From Vulcanococcus sp. Clear-D1 (GTDB taxonomy: Bacteria; Cyanobacteriota; Cyanobacteriia; PCC-6307; Cyanobiaceae), in assembly GCF_014654725.1 (NCBI RefSeq), contig NZ_JACVZV010000006.1, positions 31,628-95,627 of the forward strand: a stretch of DNA of 64,000 nucleotides, in the 5' to 3' direction. Each line of letters opens with the position of its first letter. Within the stretch, counting starts at the first letter, position 1. This document shows positions 47,642-55,311 of the stretch, piece after piece. The position numbers were made by a program, and so were the translations under genes. The notes beneath the pieces are model-generated. The model made no database searches. It was not told where the DNA came from and worked only from the letters and a program-made list of their open reading frames with translations.

Positions 47642-48415
47642 TCAGGGCAGAACCGCCGGCCAGCCCTGGCGGATCAATAACAACGAAAAGTAGGGCTGCT
47701 CAGCTGCGCTGACCAGCACAGCCGAAGCCAGCTGCTGGTCGGGCCAGCCCACCCGCTGGGCGAACAGGGTGTGGTCCAGCAACCCGCGCTCCGCTAGCAG
47801 CGGTTGCACCCAACTCCAGCGGTGGCCAAGCTTCAACAGGGCCAGAACGGCACCGGCCACAGCAGCCTGCTCCAACAGCGCCGCCAGCTCCAAAGGTGTT
47901 TCGGGGGTGGGACGAATCCAGAGCGGTTCCTGCTGCAGCGCCAGCGGCCATGGGATTCCCTGGCTGGAGGCCGCTGCAGCAGCGGCTGAAACAGCCGTGA
48001 TCCCAGGAATGACACGCAATGCCGCGGCGGGCACCCGTTCCGCCAGCGCTAACAGCACATAGGAGCAGCTGGCATACAGGGAACTATCGCCCTCACAGAG
48101 CAGCACCACGGCTTGGCCCTGGCTCAGCTCGGCCACCAGGGCCTCGGCAGCGGCATGCCAGGCCTGCTGGCGCGGTTCCGCCTCAGCCACCATGGGGAAG
48201 AGCAACGGCAACCGGCGCTGCTCGGAGCGGATCCAGGGAGAGGCAATCCGGGCCGCCATGCCCTCTGCCTCCAGCCTCGCCACCGGGTAGGCCACCGCTG
48301 CAGCCGCCTCGATCGCTCGCACCGCGGCCACGGTGAGCAGCTCAGGATCCCCGGGCCCGACCCCCACCAACGTGAGCTTGCCGGCCGGCGATGCCGACAC
48401 CGGATCGTGATCCAA
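47642..48415 (-). CDS. cobI: precorrin-2 C(20)-methyltransferase
   Basis: SAM-dependent methylation of precorrin-2 in cobalamin (or pseudocobalamin) synthesis. The 257 residues have LTLVGVGPGDPELLTVAAVR at the start, the GDSSLYAS motif and VIPGITAVSAAAAA, typical of the tetrapyrrole methylase fold, CobI/CbiL type. The longest start is TTG 48415; GTG 48400 is also good. No other cobalamin genes are near and no riboswitch is visible. It overlaps no neighbour and is divergent from mtnD. Confidence 0.9.
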   Translation of the reverse strand: MDHDPVSASPAGKLTLVGVGPGDPELLTVAAVRAIEAAAAVAYPVARLEAEGMAARIASPWIRSEQRRLPLLFPMVAEAEPRQQAWHAAAEALVAELSQGQAVVLLCEGDSSLYASCSYVLLALAERVPAAALRVIPGITAVSAAAAAASSQGIPWPLALQQEPLWIRPTPETPLELAALLEQAAVAGAVLALLKLGHRWSWVQPLLAERGLLDHTLFAQRVGWPDQQLASAVLVSAAEQPYFSLLLIRQGWPAVLP

Positions 48416-48473
48416 ATCACCAAAGCTGCGGTCTGCCGCCTTTCTAGGGTGAAGAGGCGTGCGGCATGACCCG

Positions 48474-49043
48474 ATGAGTCATCTGCAGATTTTTCCGGTC
48501 ACCGGCAGCCACCATCCGCTGCCCCACTTCGCCAGCAACGACCCGGCACTGATCACCGCCGAGCTGGCACAGCGCGGCATTGGCTTCGAACGCTGGCCGG
48601 CACGGGTGGAACTCCCTGCCGGCGCCGATGCAGCCGCCGTGCTCGCCGCCTACGCCACCGAAATCAAGCGGGTGCAATCCAAGGGCACCTACCCCACGGT
48701 GGATGCGATCCGGATGACACCTGAGCACCCCGATCGCGAAGCTCTGCGCCAAAAGTTCCTCTCGGAACACACCCACAGCGAAGACGAGGTGCGCTTCTTC
48801 GTGGAAGGCCAGGGTCTGTTCTGCCTGCACATCGGTGATGAAGTGCTGCAGGTGCTCTGCGAAGCTGACGACTGGATCAGCGTTCCCGCCGGCACCAAGC
48901 ATTGGTTCGACATGGGCAACAGCCCGCAGTTCTGCGCCATCCGCTTTTTTGACAACCCCGACGGCTGGGTGGCCCAATTCACGGGCGAGGCAATCGCCGA
49001 GCAGTTTCCGCTGCTGGATGAAAAAACGCTGCATGGAGGCTGA
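48474..49043 (+). CDS. mtnD: acireductone dioxygenase
   Basis: Methionine salvage enzyme that oxidises acireductone to ketomethylthiobutyrate. The 189-residue cupin has the metal ligands in HTHSEDEVRFFVEG (two His, one Glu) and KHWFDMG (His). ATG 48474 gives the standard start. It is far from mtnB and mtnC, which lie near the right end of this window. Confidence 0.94.
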   Translation: MSHLQIFPVTGSHHPLPHFASNDPALITAELAQRGIGFERWPARVELPAGADAAAVLAAYATEIKRVQSKGTYPTVDAIRMTPEHPDREALRQKFLSEHTHSEDEVRFFVEGQGLFCLHIGDEVLQVLCEADDWISVPAGTKHWFDMGNSPQFCAIRFFDNPDGWVAQFTGEAIAEQFPLLDEKTLHGG

Positions 49044-49087
49044 AAAGCAGCTCGGGCCCTCAGCAGATCTGGTGATCCAGCCTTCTG

Positions 49088-49657
49088 ATGAACGCGAGGA
49101 GACAACACTCGACTTGTCTTCGAACGGCCTGCATGTCTGCATCGCTTCCATCTCACCAACGCATTAGCCATGCTGTGGCGCTGAGCCTCGCGCTCCTGCC
49201 CAGCACCACAATCGCCGCCACCATTGGCGCTAGTCAAAACGTGGATTTCAGCCCCACGGTGGTGAGCAACTTCTGCGACATCACGACGACTGGCGGATCG
49301 CTAGCGGTCGAGAAGAAACGCGGACTCATCACCTCCGACTCCAGCCTTTCGGGCACTTTTAGTGGCACCCAGGCACCCGGCACAATTGCGGTGGTGAGCA
49401 ACCTCACCTCAGCTGGAACGGTGATCGTGGATCCCCCCAAGCTTTCCGGAGGGACGGCCGCCACCACCAGTGAAGTGAAGCTCGGAAACGGCTCCTACAG
49501 CAGCACAGCCCAGAGCCTCAACCTCGGCAGCGATGGCAATCTGCCGAGCACCAATCTGCACGTGCGTTTTAGCACCACCAGCAACGGCAACAAGTTTGCC
49601 AATGGCACCTACAACGCCGTCGCCACCGTGACCTGCACCGATGATGCGAACCGCTAG
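49088..49657 (+). CDS. exported pilin-like / beta-rich protein
   Basis: Exported protein of unknown family. A signal peptide (ISHAVALSLALLPSTTIAA) ends near residue 44 of the long form, so Met16 (ATG 49133) is a plausible real start. The mature part is Ser/Thr/Gly-rich with alternating beta pattern, one Cys near its start (SNFCDIT) and one at the end (ATVTCTDD), as in fimbrial subunits where these pair. It overlaps the next gene by 17 bases, so the two are probably translated together. A structural subunit is inferred, not shown. Confidence 0.6.
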   Translation: MNARRQHSTCLRTACMSASLPSHQRISHAVALSLALLPSTTIAATIGASQNVDFSPTVVSNFCDITTTGGSLAVEKKRGLITSDSSLSGTFSGTQAPGTIAVVSNLTSAGTVIVDPPKLSGGTAATTSEVKLGNGSYSSTAQSLNLGSDGNLPSTNLHVRFSTTSNGNKFANGTYNAVATVTCTDDANR

Positions 49658-50063
49658 AGCACTGGCGGGCTGTCTCGGGGCCGCGGTGATGGTGACATCA
49701 AGCCATGCCCTAGCCCTGGGGCTCTCTCCCCTGGTGCTGGAGCAGCGCCGGGGCGTGCTCCAAGTCAGCAACAACAGCGATCGCCTGCAACGGGTGGAAC
49801 TGCAGGTGTTTCGTGTGCGCCAGGTGCAGGGACGCAGCACGGCTGACCTCACCCCCTTGCCCCCAGCCGAAGCCGAGGCCTTAATCCGCCTTCGGCCTTC
49901 GGTATTCCGCCTCGGCCCAGGCGCTAGCCGCGTGATTCCTTACAGCGTGGCGACAGATCAACCATCGTTTTATGTATGCGGAACCTCGCTGCAGGGTCTT
50001 GTTCAGGCAAGGATCTGCTCACGCTGGCGCTCTGTTTCTGCCTCCACCCCCAGGCAGCCATAG
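49641..50063 (+). CDS. short PapD-like periplasmic chaperone-like protein
   Basis: Exported 140-residue protein. After a signal peptide (LAGCLGAAVMVTSSHALA) come LGLSPLVLEQRRGVLQVSNN and LRPSVFRLGPGASRVIPYSV, which read like the first immunoglobulin domain of fimbrial chaperones. The second domain is largely missing: the protein ends soon after FYVCGTSLQGL, while full chaperones are about 230 residues. It may be a reduced chaperone or a frame-broken one, since the next gene begins in another frame inside it. Confidence 0.55.
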   Translation: MMRTARALAGCLGAAVMVTSSHALALGLSPLVLEQRRGVLQVSNNSDRLQRVELQVFRVRQVQGRSTADLTPLPPAEAEALIRLRPSVFRLGPGASRVIPYSVATDQPSFYVCGTSLQGLVQARICSRWRSVSASTPRQP

Positions 50064-50509
50064 GACAGATCTACCTAGCCCCAAACCAGCAGTTTCCCCA
50101 AGGATCACGGGTGTCGATTGATCTCGGCAGCGTGCGCTGCAACGCCGATGCCGGGGCCCTGCCCAACCTCAGCCTTTCCGCCGGCGCTTATCCCGATCAA
50201 TGGGGCAACAGCATCAGCGTGGCTCAATCGAATGGCAACGCCACGATCGGCAATCAGAGCTCGCTTCTGGCGATGCTGAGCCTGAACATTCCACTGGCCC
50301 GCAGCAACAATGCCTTCAGCTGCCAGCCGCTACTGAAAGACGTCATGATCCGCACCCGCATGGAGAATCTTCGCCAGCTTGTGGATGAGGACGTGATCAG
50401 CGAATCGCAGTACAAGCAGGCTCTACTCAGCCTCTATGGGCCACTGAGCACCAGCGAACTCTCACTGCCACCCTCCCCCAATGGCGGCGTCAAGGTGACG
50501 GTGGAATAA
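49976..50509 (+). CDS. exported protein with SHOCT-like C-terminus
   Basis: A 177-residue protein with a signal-like hydrophobic start (KDLLTLALCFCLHPQAAIG). The mature part has a beta-rich region with two Cys (GSVRCNADAG and FSCQPLLKD) and a C-terminal helical hairpin MENLRQLVDEDVISESQYKQ that resembles the SHOCT oligomerisation motif. It overlaps the chaperone-like gene by 88 bases. Function unknown; partner of the two preceding exported proteins by position. Confidence 0.55.
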   Translation: MRNLAAGSCSGKDLLTLALCFCLHPQAAIGQIYLAPNQQFPQGSRVSIDLGSVRCNADAGALPNLSLSAGAYPDQWGNSISVAQSNGNATIGNQSSLLAMLSLNIPLARSNNAFSCQPLLKDVMIRTRMENLRQLVDEDVISESQYKQALLSLYGPLSTSELSLPPSPNGGVKVTVE

Positions 50510-50530
50510 AACCCAAACCCAGCCCCACCT

Positions 50531-51166
50531 TCAGCGCAGCACGACACCCACCGAGTGCATGCGCACAGCGTCAGGGTTCGCCAGCTCACCGCTGAGCGCC
50601 TCCACCTCCACCGCCGCCAGCTCCTCCAAGCGCGCCACCGTGGCCTCGCGGCCGAAACGCTCTTCGCACAGACACCAGTACAACCCGAAATGGCGTGCCT
50701 CGCTGGCCAGCAGCTCGCCATAGAGGGCGCGTAGCTCGGGATCAGGGCTGTGGGCAGCCAGCAGCGCCATGCGCTCATGGCTGCGGGCCTCGATCAGCCC
50801 CGCCACCAGAAAGGAATCGAGCATCCGCTCCGGCTCGCCTTTGCGCACCGCCGCGGTGAGGCTGGCGCCGTAGACCGGAGCCGGCAGCGGGCGCAGCGCC
50901 ATCCCCCGCCGCTGCAGGAGCCCTAGCACCAGCTCAAAGTGCTCCAGCTCCTCGCGAGCCAGCGGACTCAACAGTGCCCCCAGCCCCTCATCAGACGGGT
51001 AGCGGAACATCAGCTGCAGCGCCACGCCAGCCGCCTTGCGCTCGCAATGGGCGTGATCAATCAGCACCAGTTCAGGCAGGCCGTTGGCCTGCTCCAGCCA
51101 GCTGACGCTGCTGGGGGCCGCCAGCCACTTCACCCGGGCCGTGGGGTTCTCGAGCACAAGTGTCAT
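50531..51166 (-). CDS. miaE: tRNA-(ms2io6A)-hydroxylase
   Basis: Non-haem diiron enzyme that hydroxylates the isopentenyl group at A37 of tRNAs reading U-codons. The 211-residue helical protein has carboxylate/His pairs at [25 protein letters not shown] and [14 protein letters not shown] 51166 is chosen because it overlaps the aroQ stop as ATGA; the open frame continues upstream into aroQ. Confidence 0.93.
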   Translation of the reverse strand: MTLVLENPTARVKWLAAPSSVSWLEQANGLPELVLIDHAHCERKAAGVALQLMFRYPSDEGLGALLSPLAREELEHFELVLGLLQRRGMALRPLPAPVYGASLTAAVRKGEPERMLDSFLVAGLIEARSHERMALLAAHSPDPELRALYGELLASEARHFGLYWCLCEERFGREATVARLEELAAVEVEALSGELANPDAVRMHSVGVVLR

Positions 51167-51609
51167 GCCACGGCCTCTGCGCGCAGGCGCAGCACCAGGC
51201 CCTGCAGGGCCAGGCCGTAGCTGGCGGGGCCGAAGCCACAGATCACACCCAGGGCCTTGTCGGCCAAATAGGAGTGATGGCGGAAGGCTTCGCGGGCGTG
51301 CACGTTGCTCAGGTGCAGCTCCACATAAGGAAGGGCCACCCCCAGCAGGGCATCGCGTAGGGCGATGGAGGTGTGGGTGAAGGCGCCGGCATTGATCAAG
51401 ATGCCGTCGGCATGGCCGCGGGCGGCATGGATGCGATCCACCAACGCGCCCTCGTGGTTGCTCTGGAAGCACTCCAGCGCCACGCCGAGCCCTGCGGCCT
51501 GACGAGCCAACTCCGCCTCAATCGCCTCGAGGGTGTCAGCGCCATAGAGCCCTGGCTCCCGCAACCCCAGCAGGTTGAGATTGGGCCCATTGAGCAGCAG
51601 CACCCGCAT
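51163..51609 (-). CDS. aroQ: 3-dehydroquinate dehydratase, type II
   Basis: Shikimate pathway enzyme. The 148 residues carry [17 protein letters not shown] (active Tyr and Arg), [22 protein letters not shown] and [21 protein letters not shown] 51609 is the normal start. It leads into miaE by a four-base overlap. Confidence 0.96.
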   Translation of the reverse strand: MRVLLLNGPNLNLLGLREPGLYGADTLEAIEAELARQAAGLGVALECFQSNHEGALVDRIHAARGHADGILINAGAFTHTSIALRDALLGVALPYVELHLSNVHAREAFRHHSYLADKALGVICGFGPASYGLALQGLVLRLRAEAVA

Positions 51610-51703
51610 CGCCAGCGCCGTTGAACCGGCCTCCACTGATTCGATCGTAAGGAGCAGGGCCAGGGGCAGACCCACCGGCTGGTAAGTTCTTGGGGTGTGG
51701 TTC

Positions 51704-51785
51704 GGGTCGGTGCCCGAGTGGTTAATGGGGGCGGACTGTAAATCCGCTGGCTCTGCCTACGCTGGTTCAAATCCAGCCCGGCCCA
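51704..51785 (+). tRNA. tRNA-Tyr(GUA)
   Basis: An 82-base class II tRNA with acceptor GGGTCGG/CCGGCCC, anticodon stem GCGGA/TCCGC enclosing CTGTAAA (anticodon GTA), a long variable arm and discriminator A. CCA is not fully encoded. Ten bases before the next tRNA. Confidence 0.96.
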
Positions 51786-51795
51786 CCTTCCACAT

Positions 51796-51867
<72 letters not shown>

Positions 51868-51903
51868 TTCAAAAACAGCAAGAAAGCTGTGCAAACCCCC
51901 CGC

Positions 51904-51919
51904 AATCCTGCAGGATTTT
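51904..51919 (+). terminator. possible weak terminator after the tRNA pair
   Basis: AATCC and GGATT pair around TGCA and run into TTTG. The stem is short and the T-run weak, so it may be only a processing hairpin. Confidence 0.3.
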
Positions 51920-51946
51920 GCTCAGTTTGTTCTTCAAGTTCGCTGG

Positions 51947-52552
51947 ATGACCGCATCACCGCCAGCGATCCCTGAGGCACTGCGTTGCCTGATCGTGGAG
52001 GACCAGGTGATGTTCCTCCAGCTGCTGTGCTCGATGCTGGAGGCCATGCCTGGCCTCACTGTGGTGGGCACGGCCACGCGCCAGGCCGATGCCATTGCTC
52101 TCTGCAGTGGCGACGACGCGCCCGACCTGTTGATCCTTGACCTGGCCCTTCCCGATGGTGATGGACTAGCAGTAGCCCAGGCCCTGGCCGCCGTTCGCCC
52201 CCACGCCAAGGTGGTGGTGCTCTCCGGTCAGGCCAGCAGCTTTGTCTGTCCGGGTGCGCTGCAGCCACTGATCGTGGGCGTGGTCGACAAGACCTCAGCC
52301 TTCGCGCAACTCACCCAGGTGCTGGAACGCTGCCTACCCCACAGCGCGGATCCACTCACGCCACGGCAGCAGGAGATCTATGGCCTGATCGGCCAGGGCC
52401 TCACCAACAAGGAGATCGCCCGCGCCAGTGGCCTCTCGGTGACCACCGTGGAAACCCACCGCAAGGCCATCGCCCAGAAGCTCGGTGTGAGCGGCTCCGA
52501 ACTGGTGCGGCAGGCCTCGCTCAGGGGCCGCCTCAACACAGTGGAGGGCTGA
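51947..52552 (+). CDS. NarL/LuxR-family response regulator
   Basis: Two-component DNA-binding regulator. The 201 residues have a receiver domain with the acidic pair in LIVEDQ (19-20), phospho-Asp65 in LLILDLALPDGDG and a Lys in VVDKTS, then a LuxR helix-turn-helix (LTPRQQEIYGLIGQGLTNKE, then SVTTVETHRKAI). The stop is directly followed by the histidine kinase start, so it is very probably that kinase's partner. Targets unknown; the downstream regulator and dehydrogenase genes are candidates. Confidence 0.92.
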   Translation: MTASPPAIPEALRCLIVEDQVMFLQLLCSMLEAMPGLTVVGTATRQADAIALCSGDDAPDLLILDLALPDGDGLAVAQALAAVRPHAKVVVLSGQASSFVCPGALQPLIVGVVDKTSAFAQLTQVLERCLPHSADPLTPRQQEIYGLIGQGLTNKEIARASGLSVTTVETHRKAIAQKLGVSGSELVRQASLRGRLNTVEG

Positions 52553-54652
52553 GTGCTGAACCTGCGCCTAGGCAACGTCTTCACGCGCCCCAAACGGCTC
52601 GCCAACCGGCTGGCAGCGGTGAGCGCGGTGCAGCTGTTGCTGGTGACCGGCGGCTTCAGCCTGCTCAGCTACAGCCTCGGGCGGCGCAGTGGCCTCGAGC
52701 TCAGCGAGGTGTACCGCCAGAACGCCTCGGTGGTGGATCTCTCCATTCGCCTCTCCAGCAAGCTCAGCTACCCGATCTGGATCAACGCGCTCAACCTCAA
52801 CTGGCTGAAGGCCGATCCGTCACGGGAACGGGACTTTGGGGCGATCGCGGAGCGGTTCTGGAACCAGATGACGGTCTTCCCGGTGGACTACATCAACATC
52901 GGCAACGCCGATGGGTCGTTTGTGGGCCTGGAGCGCACCGCCGCCGGCGATCTGCTCCTCAACGAGGACACACTTCGCAGCGGCCGCGGCTCCATGGCCG
53001 TGTACGCCATGGGCGCGAACGGCCAACGCGGCGCGCTGCTGGAGCGGATCCCCGGCATGACGGCCACCCACGAAGAAGCCTGGTACGTCGACACAGCCAA
53101 GGCTGGCCAGCCCAGCTGGAGCTCGATCTACGCCTGGGAAGACCAGCCAGAGGTGTTCTCCATCTCTTACAACGCACCGTTGTTCGGCCCGGATCGCAGC
53201 CTCAAGGGCGTGGTGGGGGTGGACATGGTGCTCAGTCAGCTGAGCACCTGGCTGCAAGGGGTGTGGAAGGAGCGCGAGGGCATCGCCGTGATCGTGGAAC
53301 CCAACGGCGATCTGGTGGCCTGTTCACTGCCTGAGCTCACCCTGGCTCAGAAGCAGGGCACGGTGCAGCGCGCCAACCTGCGCGACTTGCGCAACCCCCT
53401 GATTCAGGAACTGAGCCAAGCCTTCTCGGCCGCAACATCCCGCAGCGGCCGCCCCAGCCCACCGGTGCGCGTGAGGGTGGAGGACCAGGCCTACACCCTG
53501 CAGGCCAGCCCTTGGGGCGAGGAGGAAGGGCTCAACTGGACGCTGCTCACAGCCCTGGCGACTGGGCCCACGAGCGCCGCGGCTGAACGCAGCAGTGTGA
53601 TGGCGCTGCTCGCTGCGGCCGCAGCAATGGCCGGTGCGGTGGTGCTGATCAGCCGCCAGATCCGAGCTCTGCTGGATCCGCTCAACCAACTGGAATCCGC
53701 CTCCCGGCAACTGGGGGAAGCCCTGGCTGCCCCGAACCCTGCAGCGGGGCAAGGTCTCCACTTCACCAGCGGCCTGAGCGGCAGCGCCGGCGAGGAACTG
53801 CTCGCCCTCGATGGCGCCATCAGCGAACTGGTGGAGCGCTACAACACGCTCACCACCAACCTGCGGGAAGCGCAGGAACGGGAGCGCTACCGCGACGCGC
53901 AAACCCTGGCCCTGCTCAAAGACAAGCTGCGCAGCAGCCTGCAGGCCGCGGCCGTGGCCCATGAGATCAACCAGCCCCTGAGCGTGTTGCTGCTCAACAG
54001 CCAGCTGCTTCTGGATCGCAGCCAAAAGCCCGGCAGCCCCGAGCTGCCGGAAGCCTGGCAGGCCCAGCTGCAGAGCATCCGCCATGAAGCGGATCGGGTG
54101 GTGCTCACGATCGAAACGATGCGTGCCCTGCTCCGCAACGTGCAAACAGACCATCAGCGGCTGGATCTGCGTGAGGTCGCCCAGAGCGCTCTGCTCTATG
54201 CCCGCTCCGGTGGGCCGGTGAGCAGCCTCACGGTGGAGAGCGAAGCACTGGACCGCCAGCAGCAGCCCGCCTGGATCGATGGCGATCCGGTTCAGATCCA
54301 GATCGCCATCGTGAATCTGCTGCGCAACGCCGCCGAAGCCCTGAGGGATGCCGCCGTGACGGATCCCTGGATCAGCCTGAGCCTTAGGGCTGAGGGCGAG
54401 CAGTGGTGCCTGTCGGTGGACGACAACGGCCCCGGCCTACCGCCGGCGCTGCTGGACGACACACCCCTACAAACCACCAAGCGCAGCGGCAGCGGTCTTG
54501 GCCTGTTTGTGGTGCGAACCACCATGGAGAACCATCACGGCGCGCTGCGGTGCGGCACGAGCGATCGGGGCGGGGCTGCACTGCAGCTGCTCTTCCCCGC
54601 CAAGCCCGGGCCTGGAAGACTGGATCAGGCCCTACCCACCACTGGGGATTGA
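52553..54652 (+). CDS. sensor histidine kinase with extracytoplasmic Cache-like sensor
   Basis: Plasma-membrane kinase of 699 residues. One membrane helix at about 20-42, a periplasmic region of about 300 residues resembling a double Cache sensor (NADGSFVGLERTAAGDLLL; FSISYNAPLFGPDRSLKGVV), a second helix at about 346-368, a HAMP-like linker and coiled coil, the phospho-acceptor His470 in AVAHEINQPL, and an ATPase domain with N box LLRNAAEAL, DDNGPGLPP and GSGLGLFVV. It starts at GTG 52553 immediately after the response regulator stop. Ligand unknown; Cache domains usually bind small organic molecules. Confidence 0.92.
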   Translation: MLNLRLGNVFTRPKRLANRLAAVSAVQLLLVTGGFSLLSYSLGRRSGLELSEVYRQNASVVDLSIRLSSKLSYPIWINALNLNWLKADPSRERDFGAIAERFWNQMTVFPVDYINIGNADGSFVGLERTAAGDLLLNEDTLRSGRGSMAVYAMGANGQRGALLERIPGMTATHEEAWYVDTAKAGQPSWSSIYAWEDQPEVFSISYNAPLFGPDRSLKGVVGVDMVLSQLSTWLQGVWKEREGIAVIVEPNGDLVACSLPELTLAQKQGTVQRANLRDLRNPLIQELSQAFSAATSRSGRPSPPVRVRVEDQAYTLQASPWGEEEGLNWTLLTALATGPTSAAAERSSVMALLAAAAAMAGAVVLISRQIRALLDPLNQLESASRQLGEALAAPNPAAGQGLHFTSGLSGSAGEELLALDGAISELVERYNTLTTNLREAQERERYRDAQTLALLKDKLRSSLQAAAVAHEINQPLSVLLLNSQLLLDRSQKPGSPELPEAWQAQLQSIRHEADRVVLTIETMRALLRNVQTDHQRLDLREVAQSALLYARSGGPVSSLTVESEALDRQQQPAWIDGDPVQIQIAIVNLLRNAAEALRDAAVTDPWISLSLRAEGEQWCLSVDDNGPGLPPALLDDTPLQTTKRSGSGLGLFVVRTTMENHHGALRCGTSDRGGAALQLLFPAKPGPGRLDQALPTTGD

Positions 54653-54692
54653 GCCAAGGCGCCCCCTGCTTGCAGATTCTGCATAGGCAGAG

Positions 54693-55289
54693 ATGGTTCC
54701 CTTGGCCGACATCCTGTTCGACGGTTTACCCGTTCTCGACCTGCTGGAAATCACCCCCAGCACCAGCGTTGTGGCCCAGATCACCCAACGCGATCAGAGC
54801 TCGATTTCGCGCATCTACCGGCAGGTGAGCCGCCGGCTCGGCCTGGAGTTCCGGAAACACACCGACGGCCGCTACCGAGCGAGCGCCAATCAGGGGCTGC
54901 TGGAGGGGCTCAGGCGTTCGTCGCAATGGATGCGCCTACAGGCAACACCTGCTGAACCCCGCTGGCTCACCTGCGGCCATGCCGCCCTGGTGAGCGGAAC
55001 GCAGCAGCCCACCCTGGTGCAGCACTGCGCCGACCCCCTCCAGGTGGAGCGCCTCCTACAGGAGCGCGTGCTCGATCTTGCTGTGATCACCCGGCCCAGC
55101 CCCTCTTCCAGCACAGCTGCTGCTGATCTCCTGGAGCACCCCCTGTTGCGCCATCCAGGCGGCATCGACCTGATCCTCCTCCGCCACGACCTCAGCGATC
55201 ACCCGGCCGTGCAGGCCGTGATCACGGCGCTGCAGCAGCAGGTCCGCCAGCATCTGCGGCAGCATCCCGAGCAGGAATGGTTGGGCTGA
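54693..55289 (+). CDS. truncated LysR-like transcriptional regulator
   Basis: A 198-residue protein. The first 80 residues form a winged helix-turn-helix with linker helix (TPSTSVVAQITQRDQSSISR, ANQGLLEGLRRSSQWMRL), as in LysR regulators, although the start is divergent. The remainder (LLQERVLDLAVITRPSPSSS; HPGGIDLILLRHDLSDHPAV) looks like parts of a LysR effector domain, but the total is about 100 residues short. It lies 40 bases after the kinase gene and 22 before the aldehyde dehydrogenase gene. It may be a normal short family or a shortened one. Confidence 0.6.
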   Translation: MVPLADILFDGLPVLDLLEITPSTSVVAQITQRDQSSISRIYRQVSRRLGLEFRKHTDGRYRASANQGLLEGLRRSSQWMRLQATPAEPRWLTCGHAALVSGTQQPTLVQHCADPLQVERLLQERVLDLAVITRPSPSSSTAAADLLEHPLLRHPGGIDLILLRHDLSDHPAVQAVITALQQQVRQHLRQHPEQEWLG

Positions 55290-55311
55290 GCCCCTCCTGA
55301 ATTCGCGTTTC

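Noticed and set aside
48416..48473. Cobalamin riboswitch upstream of cobI
   Set aside because: The divergent spacer is only about 60 bases and no B12-box-like sequence is visible.
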